DNA from: a bacterium
Lineage (GTDB): Bacteria > Campylobacterota > Campylobacteria > Campylobacterales > Sulfurovaceae
Assembly: GCA_018822805.1 (NCBI GenBank)
Contig: JAHJJU010000051.1
Coordinates: 1 to 64,000 of the forward strand
DNA: 64,000 nucleotides
Direction: 5' to 3'
The notes under the pieces were generated by a model. It searched no databases. It saw only the letters and a list, made by a program, of their open reading frames with translations, and was not told the origin of the DNA. A program made the translations under genes and the position numbers. Positions 53,920 to 61,006 of this stretch are shown in pieces; the first letter of the stretch is position 1, and every line of letters starts with the position of its first letter.

Positions 53920-55269
53920 CTACTTACGTCCTCGCCCACTCTTTTTATTTTTTCCACTATCTTGTTTTTGTTTAGACGCATCAAATGTCTTATATCCATC
54001 ACGTTTGGTTACCTTACGCTTCTTCTTTGTTTCACTTGTTGAACTCTTTTTCTTACCAAAAGCACCATCAGTTTTCTTCTTGGTTTCTGCTGTGTTTCGA
54101 GCTCCACGCTGAGCTTTTTCAACTTTAGGAACATACCCTTCAATAAATTCTCGCTCTATGGCTTTTCCCATGAGTCGCTCTACATCGTGCATGGCAACTT
54201 CTTCTTTCGGTGAAAGTAATGTAATGGCTAAACCTTCTCTTCCGGCTCTTCCTGTTCGTCCTATTCGATGAATAAAATCCCCTGTTACATGAGGTATATC
54301 GTAGTTTATAACCACTTCAAGATTGGGTATATCAATACCTCTTGCAGCGATATCGGTTGCAACCAATACTCTTGTTTTTCTCTCTTTAAAGGCTTCTAAT
54401 GCTCTAGCCCGTACACCTGAACTTTTATCTCCATGAATGACAAATGTTTTTAAACCACTTAAGTTTAACTCTTTTGCCACCTCATCAGCCTCTTGTTTTT
54501 TACGCACAAAGACCAAAACTTGTTGATAATTTTTAGAACCAATGAGAAAAGAGAGAAGCTCTGTCTTAAGCTCTCGACTAACAGGGTGAATCACTTGACG
54601 AACATTTTTTGCTGAGGTTCCCATGCTGTCAACTTCTATAAGTTTTGGTCGATGCAGTATCTGTTCTGCCAATCGTTTTACAGAACCTGATAAGGTTGCA
54701 GAGATTAAAATATTTTGTCGTTTGGCAGGTAACATACTCAATATTTGTGTCACTTCATGCACAAATCCCATATCTAAAATGGTATCAGCTTCATCGAGTA
54801 CCAAATGTTGTACCCCATCTAAGACAACATTTTTTTGTCCCACATGCTCTAAAAGTCGCCCTGATGTTGTTACCACAATATCGACTCCGGCTTTAAGCTT
54901 ATTGGCTTGAGCCGTCATATTTGAGCCACCATAAAGCACCGTACTTTTTAAAGGTAAATACTTCCCATAAGCTTCTACACTTTCATGTACCTGTCGTGCC
55001 AACTCACGTGTGGGTACAATAATAACAGCTTTAACGTAATGTTTGCCCTCTTGAAAATCACGAGCAAGTTCTTGAAGTATTGGCAGTGCAAATCCAGCTG
55101 TTTTTCCTGTACCTGTTTGAGCTCCTGCTAAAACATCACGACCTCCAAACAATACAGGTATCAGTTCTTTTTGTATGGGGGTTGCATGTTCATACCCTTT
55201 GTCTTTAAGGGCATGTAGAAGTTCAGGAGACAATCCTAGTGTAGCAAGTGACAGGGATGAAATGGACAT
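53920..55269 (-). CDS. DEAD-box RNA helicase, RhlE-like
   Basis: A 449-residue RNA helicase. Q motif (YEHATPIQKELIP), motif I AQTGTGKT, PTRELARQ (Ia), GGSN, TSGRLLEH (Ib-like, with Ser for the usual Pro), DEAD, SAT, then RGIDIPNLEVVINYD and HRIGRTGRAGREG. The C-terminal 75 residues are Lys/Arg/Ser-rich and disordered, as in RhlE/DbpA-like cold-adapted helicases, and probably bind rRNA. Its promoter TATAAT overlaps the end of eda. Confidence 0.93.
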   Translation of the reverse strand: MSISSLSLATLGLSPELLHALKDKGYEHATPIQKELIPVLFGGRDVLAGAQTGTGKTAGFALPILQELARDFQEGKHYVKAVIIVPTRELARQVHESVEAYGKYLPLKSTVLYGGSNMTAQANKLKAGVDIVVTTSGRLLEHVGQKNVVLDGVQHLVLDEADTILDMGFVHEVTQILSMLPAKRQNILISATLSGSVKRLAEQILHRPKLIEVDSMGTSAKNVRQVIHPVSRELKTELLSFLIGSKNYQQVLVFVRKKQEADEVAKELNLSGLKTFVIHGDKSSGVRARALEAFKERKTRVLVATDIAARGIDIPNLEVVINYDIPHVTGDFIHRIGRTGRAGREGLAITLLSPKEEVAMHDVERLMGKAIEREFIEGYVPKVEKAQRGARNTAETKKKTDGAFGKKKSSTSETKKKRKVTKRDGYKTFDASKQKQDSGKNKKSGRGRK

Positions 55270-55291
55270 GGTTACTCTTTATTTTTCTGCC

Positions 55292-55297
55292 ATTATA
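55292..55297 (-). promoter_or_regulatory. -10 box of helicase gene, overlapping the eda stop codon
   Basis: Minus-strand TATAAT that contains the TAA stop codon of eda, 23 bp before the helicase ATG. The next gene is therefore transcribed from within the end of the ED cluster. Confidence 0.5.
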
Positions 55298-55922
55298 GCG
55301 TAAGTACCCTATCCAACGCCTCTTTACTAAGCTCTGTAATCTCATCAAATCTCTTCTCTCTAATAAGTTTTGATGGAACAATCCAACTTCCACCCACACA
55401 GAGAACATTAGGCAAGGCTAGAAACTCATTAAGATTCTCCAAATTTACTCCACCTGTAGGACAAAAACGCATCGAAGCAAAAGGTCCGTAAAATGCTTTA
55501 AGTATCTCTACGCCACCTGCTAGGGTAGCAGGAAAGAGTTTACAATATTCAAAACCATTGTTTTTAGCCAACATCACCTCTGATGCTGTTGCCACACCTG
55601 CTATAAGGGCAATATTTAACGCTTTTGAAGTCTGCATCAACTCTTCACTAATCCCGGGACTAAAGACAAATTTGGCTCCATGATTGACTGCATTTTTAAA
55701 ATCAGTTGCATTAAGGACCGTTCCGGCACCCACGTTCATTTGGGGTAGTGCTTTTGAAATCATCTCAATGGATTTTAACCCTGCTTCGGTTCGTAAGGTA
55801 ATCTCCATGATAGTAATGCCACCTGCCAATAACGCTTCTGCCAAAGGCAAAGCATCTTCAACCGATTCTAATGCGGTTACAGGAACAATCGGTGAAAGTT
55901 CCATTACTTCTTTGGCTGTCAT
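55293..55922 (-). CDS. eda: 2-keto-3-deoxy-6-phosphogluconate (KDPG) aldolase
   Basis: A 209-residue trimeric class I aldolase that splits KDPG to pyruvate and glyceraldehyde 3-phosphate, the last Entner-Doudoroff step. Motifs: PIVPVTALESVEDALPLAEALLAGGI, the active Glu in MEITLRTEAGL, GAGTVLN, FVFSPGIS, the Schiff-base Lys in YCKLFPATLAGG and FCPTGGVNLENL. The start at 55922 is preferred because AAGGAACGTG precedes it and the family begins here; a longer reading would run into edd. It lies 19 bp after edd. Confidence 0.96.
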   Translation of the reverse strand: MTAKEVMELSPIVPVTALESVEDALPLAEALLAGGITIMEITLRTEAGLKSIEMISKALPQMNVGAGTVLNATDFKNAVNHGAKFVFSPGISEELMQTSKALNIALIAGVATASEVMLAKNNGFEYCKLFPATLAGGVEILKAFYGPFASMRFCPTGGVNLENLNEFLALPNVLCVGGSWIVPSKLIREKRFDEITELSKEALDRVLTL

Positions 55923-55941
55923 TATACACGTTCCTTCATTA

Positions 55942-57774
55942 TTATGCACGTTCGGCTCCTGCAAGGTCAAACACACTTGCACCCTCTTCGGCAATCCCGA
56001 TACTTTGACGAATTGACCCAAAGAGTTCTCGACCAAAACCATGTTGATTGGCACTTAAATTAGGGGTTTCTACCACACGGTTTGATAATGTTTCAGCATC
56101 AACCAAAAGCAGTATTTCACCACTTTTAGCATCAAAACGAATCCTATCGCCTGTTTGCACTTTTGCCAACATACCACCATCAAGTGCTTCAGGTGAGAGA
56201 TGAATAGCCGAAGGAACTTTACCCGATGCTCCCGACATTCGTCCATCGGTTATAATGGCAACTTTAAACCCTTTGTCTTGGAGCACACCCAACGCTGGCA
56301 TCAGTCCATGAAGTTCAGGCATACCATTGGCTTTAGGCCCTTGGTAACGTACCACGGCTATAAAATCTTTCTCTAACGTACCCTTTTTAAACGCTGTTTG
56401 TAAAGACTCCTGTGACTCAAAAACGATTGCTTCGGCTTCAATCAAAAATTGTTCAGGTTTGAGTGCTGAAGTTTTAATCACACTGCGTCCAAGATTTCCA
56501 CGAAGTAACTTCAATCCACCCTCAACACTAAATGGTTTTTCAATACTTGATACAACGGTTTCATCACGTGAAATTTTCGCTCCTACTTCAAAACTTAAAA
56601 CACCTTCACTGCTTAGTTTTGGTTCGGCAATATATCTCTCTAATCCTCTACCCACAACGGTTTCAACATCGTTATGCACAAGTCCTGCTTTGAGTAATTG
56701 GGCGATTACCACACTCATACCCCCTGCGTCTCTAAAGTGATTTACATCGGCTTGACCATTGGGGTACATTTTGCAAAGCAGTGGCGTTACTTTTGAAATG
56801 GCATCAAAATCACTCCAGTTAATCACAATCCCACACGCTCTTGCCATGGCGATAATGTGCAAGGTATGGTTGGTAGAACCTCCCGTTGCCATTAAACCTA
56901 CAATGGCATTAACAAAACTCTTCTCATCAACAATCTCGGCTACAGGTTTATAATTTCCTTGTAGATTGGTCATGGTTAAAATGGTTTTGGCAGCCTCGGC
57001 TGTTAAGGCTTCTCGTAGTGGGGTATTGGTGTTCACAAATGAGCTGTTTGGAAGTTGTAATCCCATCATCTCTAACAACATCTGATTGGAGTTGGCTGTA
57101 CCATAAAAAGTACAGGTTCCACTGCTATGGTAAGAAGCTGACTCTACTTTTAACAAGGCATCTTCACTCACTTTTCCTTGGGCAAACTCTTGACGTACTT
57201 TTGCCTTTTGGGCATTGCTAATTCCTGAAGGCATAGGACCGGCAGGTACAAACATGGCAGGTAAATGACCAAATGCCAACGCACCCATCACCAATCCCGG
57301 AACTATCTTATCACAGACACCCAAATACAACGCCCCGTCATAAACATTGTGTGAAAGGGCTATGGCTGTTCCCATGGCAATGTTGTCACGGCTAAAAAGA
57401 CTCAACTCCATTCCAGGTTGTGACTGCGTTACCCCGTCACACATGGCAGGAACACCACCTGCTACTTGGGCTGTTGCTCCTAAATCCATCAAGGTACGTT
57501 TAATCAGTGTAGGATAGAGTTTATACGGCTCGTGAGCTGAAAGCATATCGTTATATGCCGTCACTATACCAATATTGGGGCTTTGCATCTGGGCAATAGA
57601 ATCTTTTTCACCCTCATTCATGGGTGCCATGGCATGAGCAATGTTACTACAGCCCAATGTGTTTCGGTTCACCCCATGCCCTTTGGCTAAAGCGATACGC
57701 TCCAAATAGACTTTTCGGCTCTTAGCTGAACGCCCTTGTATATTCTTGGTAACTTCTAAAATGGTTTCATTCAT
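55942..57774 (-). CDS. edd: 6-phosphogluconate dehydratase
   Basis: A 610-residue IlvD/Edd-family iron-sulfur dehydratase converting 6-phosphogluconate to KDPG. Cluster Cys residues lie in [22 protein letters not shown] and [17 protein letters not shown]; other family motifs are [42 protein letters not shown] and [21 protein letters not shown]. Its start overlaps the end of pgl by 4 bp. Confidence 0.97.
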   Translation of the reverse strand: MNETILEVTKNIQGRSAKSRKVYLERIALAKGHGVNRNTLGCSNIAHAMAPMNEGEKDSIAQMQSPNIGIVTAYNDMLSAHEPYKLYPTLIKRTLMDLGATAQVAGGVPAMCDGVTQSQPGMELSLFSRDNIAMGTAIALSHNVYDGALYLGVCDKIVPGLVMGALAFGHLPAMFVPAGPMPSGISNAQKAKVRQEFAQGKVSEDALLKVESASYHSSGTCTFYGTANSNQMLLEMMGLQLPNSSFVNTNTPLREALTAEAAKTILTMTNLQGNYKPVAEIVDEKSFVNAIVGLMATGGSTNHTLHIIAMARACGIVINWSDFDAISKVTPLLCKMYPNGQADVNHFRDAGGMSVVIAQLLKAGLVHNDVETVVGRGLERYIAEPKLSSEGVLSFEVGAKISRDETVVSSIEKPFSVEGGLKLLRGNLGRSVIKTSALKPEQFLIEAEAIVFESQESLQTAFKKGTLEKDFIAVVRYQGPKANGMPELHGLMPALGVLQDKGFKVAIITDGRMSGASGKVPSAIHLSPEALDGGMLAKVQTGDRIRFDAKSGEILLLVDAETLSNRVVETPNLSANQHGFGRELFGSIRQSIGIAEEGASVFDLAGAERA

Positions 57775-58466
57775 CGGTAATAAACCTCTATATCTTTGTG
57801 CTCTTGATTTAAAATGGAACGAATAGGCATGGTAAATCTATCCTCTCCACGTATCGCCTCTTTATAAACAGCTTGTTTCTCTTCACCTTCAAAATGCAAG
57901 TAGAGATGAGATGCACTTAAAATCGCTTTGAGTGTTAAACTCATACGCGTATGAGGTGCTGTACTTGGTTCAATGGCGATGCATAATTCATCACTGTTCA
58001 TAGCATATGCCTCTTCCAATCGTTCATTATTAGGAAAAAGTGATGCTGTATGGGCATCACTACCCATCCCTAAAACAAGCACATCAAAAGGAAAGAGTGA
58101 TGCTTTCATCTGCTTGGAACATATTTTTTCTGCCTCTTGTGCATCTACACCTTCTTGATACATGCCTACAACAGTAGCTTGACTTGCTTCTTCTTGTAAC
58201 AATGTTGTTTTTATAAACGCTTCATTACTGTCTTGGTGTGTAGACGATACCCATCGTTCATCACAAAGACCAACGGTTATTTTTTCCCATTCTAAAGCAA
58301 CTTTTCTAAGCTTTTCAAACAAAGGTTTAGGGGTACTTCCTCCTGAAACCAGTAAGGAAGCTTTTCCATTTTCTTTAATCGCCTCTTGAAGATTGGTCAC
58401 AATACTTTGAGTTAACGCTTCTATTAAATCCTCTTGTTCTCTAAAGGCATGTTCAATTCTACTCAT
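57771..58466 (-). CDS. pgl: 6-phosphogluconolactonase (DevB type)
   Basis: A 231-residue lactonase that hydrolyses 6-phosphogluconolactone. SGGSTPKPLFEKL, GLCDERWVSSTHQDSNEAFIKTTLL and LGMGSDAHTASLFPN mark the NagB/DevB family. It overlaps zwf by 8 bp and edd by 4 bp, giving tight translational coupling across the ED route. Confidence 0.95.
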   Translation of the reverse strand: MSRIEHAFREQEDLIEALTQSIVTNLQEAIKENGKASLLVSGGSTPKPLFEKLRKVALEWEKITVGLCDERWVSSTHQDSNEAFIKTTLLQEEASQATVVGMYQEGVDAQEAEKICSKQMKASLFPFDVLVLGMGSDAHTASLFPNNERLEEAYAMNSDELCIAIEPSTAPHTRMSLTLKAILSASHLYLHFEGEEKQAVYKEAIRGEDRFTMPIRSILNQEHKDIEVYYR

Positions 58467-59922
58467 CGTGCCAACTCCTACCGTCTCGTGCGATTAACTG
58501 TATTCCTGCCGTTGGACCGTCCGTTCCTGCACTGTAACTTTTCATAGGTACTTGGTTTTCTGCCCAAGCATCCAAAATAACATCTGCCCATTTCCAAGCA
58601 GCTTCCACCTCATCAAGACGCATAAAGAGCGTTGGATTGGCACGAATAACATCTAAAAAGAGACGTTCATACGCTGTAGGTTTATGTGACATATTTAAAG
58701 GGGTATTCAGTTCAAGCTCCACCTGTTGCAGTCTCATCTCCTCACTCAATCCAGGAATTTTATTCATCAATTTTAACTGAATACTCTCTTTAGGTTGTAG
58801 TGAAATCACCAATTTATTCTCAGAAATACATCGACCCTCATTAGCAAAAATAGAGTGAGGTATGGTTTTAAACTGAATCACAATTTCTGAATTTCTCGTA
58901 CGCATACGTTTACCACTTCTTAAATAAAAAGGTACCCCATTCCAACGCCAATTATTAATATCAACACGCAATGCTGCAAAGGTCTCAGTGGTACTCTCTT
59001 CTACCCCGACTCCTTCACGATAACCGGGAACCGGTTTCCCATCAATAGAACCTTGTGAGTATTGAGCACGTACAGTTTTTTGCTGAATATCAGCTGGAGT
59101 CATCATTTTAAGTGAACGAAGTACTTTTACTTTTTCATCACGGACACTGTCTGCCTCAAGTGAACAAGGTGGCTCCATCGCAACCAAACAAAGCAGTTGC
59201 ATGAGGTGATTTTGTATCATGTCTCTCATGGCACCATAATCGTCATAATAACCCCAACGTCCTTCAACACCTACACTCTCGGCCACTGTAATCTGAACAT
59301 GGTCAATGTTATTTGCATCCCATAGTGGCATAAAAAAACGATTTGAAAAACGCAGTGCCATAATGTTCTGCACGGTATCTTTACCCAAATAATGGTCAAT
59401 ACGATAAATCTGTGACTCTTCAAAATACTTTAACACTTCAACATTAATCACCCGTGAAGAGTCCAAATCACGACCAATAGGTTTTTCAAGTACCACACGA
59501 CTTTTAGGGCTTATTAGCTCCCATTTACTTAGTGATTGACAAATGCTACCAAAAAAGTCCGGTGCTGTTGAAAGATAATTTATTCTATCCCTCTGTGGGT
59601 AGTTTCCTAAAAGTGTAGAAAGACCTTTATAACTCTGATTATCACCAAAATCTATAATGACCACATGAAGTTGTTCTTTAAAATAATTAAATTTTTCTTC
59701 ATCAAAAGCACCCTCTTCTAAAAATTCTTCTAACTTGACTTTCACCAAATCACAATGTGCTTCATTACTCATCGATACTCTTGTCGCTGTAATAATTCGG
59801 CTCTCTTTATTTAAATATCCATTATTACTTAAGTGATACAGTGCCGGCATTAACTTTCTAAATGCTAAATCACCATGCCCTCCAAAAATAACAATATCAC
59901 ATAAACTTTCTACTTCAGCCAT
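58459..59922 (-). CDS. zwf: Glucose-6-phosphate 1-dehydrogenase
   Basis: A 487-residue dehydrogenase. The N-terminal dinucleotide motif is GGHGDLA in place of the common GASGDLA. Catalytic RIDHYLGKDTVQNIMALRFSN with His/Lys, EKPIGRD and YYDDYGAMRDMIQNHLMQLL are intact. It makes 6-phosphogluconolactone and NAD(P)H from glucose 6-phosphate. First of the tightly overlapping zwf-pgl-edd-eda block; a TATACT box sits upstream, but the glk gene is only 87 bp away in the same direction. Confidence 0.97.
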   Translation of the reverse strand: MAEVESLCDIVIFGGHGDLAFRKLMPALYHLSNNGYLNKESRIITATRVSMSNEAHCDLVKVKLEEFLEEGAFDEEKFNYFKEQLHVVIIDFGDNQSYKGLSTLLGNYPQRDRINYLSTAPDFFGSICQSLSKWELISPKSRVVLEKPIGRDLDSSRVINVEVLKYFEESQIYRIDHYLGKDTVQNIMALRFSNRFFMPLWDANNIDHVQITVAESVGVEGRWGYYDDYGAMRDMIQNHLMQLLCLVAMEPPCSLEADSVRDEKVKVLRSLKMMTPADIQQKTVRAQYSQGSIDGKPVPGYREGVGVEESTTETFAALRVDINNWRWNGVPFYLRSGKRMRTRNSEIVIQFKTIPHSIFANEGRCISENKLVISLQPKESIQLKLMNKIPGLSEEMRLQQVELELNTPLNMSHKPTAYERLFLDVIRANPTLFMRLDEVEAAWKWADVILDAWAENQVPMKSYSAGTDGPTAGIQLIARDGRSWHDE

Positions 59923-59954
59923 AGCTTACCTTTACTTTCTATAATTTTTCTGTA

Positions 59955-59960
59955 AGTATA
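59955..59960 (-). promoter_or_regulatory. Possible -10 box of zwf promoter
   Basis: Minus-strand TATACT about 33 bp before the zwf ATG in the 87-bp glk-zwf gap. It could allow the ED genes to be transcribed separately from glk and the gene before it. Confidence 0.35.
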
Positions 59961-60009
59961 ACCTAACCCAAAGAAAAACCTATAATACTTTTGGTTATTT
60001 TTTATTCAA

Positions 60010-60996
60010 TTATAAAAGTTTATCTTTTGCAAAGTGTACAGCTCCTATTAAAGCTGTTTCTTGATTTAAAGAGACTTTCACTTCCATACCTCGTAACATC
60101 TCTTCAAAACGCCCTTTTCCTGTAAACCCCCTCATAAAATGGTTGTTGGTAATAATGGGTAAAATTTTAGGAGCAATCCCCCCACCAATGTAAACTCCAC
60201 CTAATGACATGCTCTTTAAAGCAAGATTTCCGGCTTCAGCACCATAGATTTCAGCAAAAAGACGCAATGCCTCTAAACATAAAGGGTCACCTGCTTTTAA
60301 AGCACATTCACTTACCATCGCACTACGGTCTTTTCCCTCTTCAATCTGTAACATCGAATGAGGCTCGGGTGCAAAACCACTCTGTGCTAAAAACTCATAA
60401 AGTGTGTAGATACCTGGTCCTGATAAAATTCTTTCATAACTGACATGTCCGGGATAACGGTTACGCATCCATCGTAAAAGTTCATCTTGTTGTGCTGTCA
60501 CGGGTGCAAAATCACAGTGCCCACCTTCAGAAGCAATAGGATGATAATCTCTACCATCATAATACAACATCGCCTCTCCAAGTCCTGTTCCGGCTGCAAT
60601 GACTGCTCTGTTTGCATTTGTCGCTCGTCCGGTTGGATTGAGCGTTACAAACTCATCGTCTGCAAGATACAACATACCATAGGCTGTTGACTCTAAATCA
60701 TTCAAAAGACGGACTTGAGTACTCTTTAGATGCTTTTGTAAATCAGCTGTAGTAATGTCCCATGGTAAATTGGTCGTACGACAACGCCCCTCTATAACAG
60801 GTCCTGCAATCCCAAAACAAGCAGCATCAATCTGAGGCATATCCGTTTTTTCTTCAAAAGCAATAATCACATCGGTCAATGAAGAAAAATCTCGACTGGG
60901 AAACTGATGTTGTACCTGCATTTCTAATTGCCCTTTGACCACGGCATAAAGTGCCAAATTTGTTTTGGTTCCTCCTATGTCCCCTGCGAGTATCAT
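60010..60996 (-). CDS. glk: Glucokinase (proteobacterial Glk family)
   Basis: A 328-residue ATP-dependent glucokinase. GDIGGTKTNLAL is the phosphate-binding motif; FGIAGPV, LPWDIT, LNDLESTAYGM, AAGTGLGEAML and ASEGGHCDFAP (catalytic area) follow, with GGVYIGGGIAPKILP near the C-terminus. It produces glucose 6-phosphate for zwf. The start at 60996 is chosen over the two Met further upstream because AAGGAG lies 8 bp before it. It starts 10 bp after the end of the large phosphorylase-kinase-like gene, so they are probably one transcript. Confidence 0.96.
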   Translation of the reverse strand: MILAGDIGGTKTNLALYAVVKGQLEMQVQHQFPSRDFSSLTDVIIAFEEKTDMPQIDAACFGIAGPVIEGRCRTTNLPWDITTADLQKHLKSTQVRLLNDLESTAYGMLYLADDEFVTLNPTGRATNANRAVIAAGTGLGEAMLYYDGRDYHPIASEGGHCDFAPVTAQQDELLRWMRNRYPGHVSYERILSGPGIYTLYEFLAQSGFAPEPHSMLQIEEGKDRSAMVSECALKAGDPLCLEALRLFAEIYGAEAGNLALKSMSLGGVYIGGGIAPKILPIITNNHFMRGFTGKGRFEEMLRGMEVKVSLNQETALIGAVHFAKDKLL

Positions 60997-61006
60997 CTTC
61001 TTCTCC

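Noticed and set aside
55923-56054. N-terminal extension of Eda overlapping edd
   Set aside because: Reads through the end of edd in another frame; the true start has AAGGAA upstream and fits the family.
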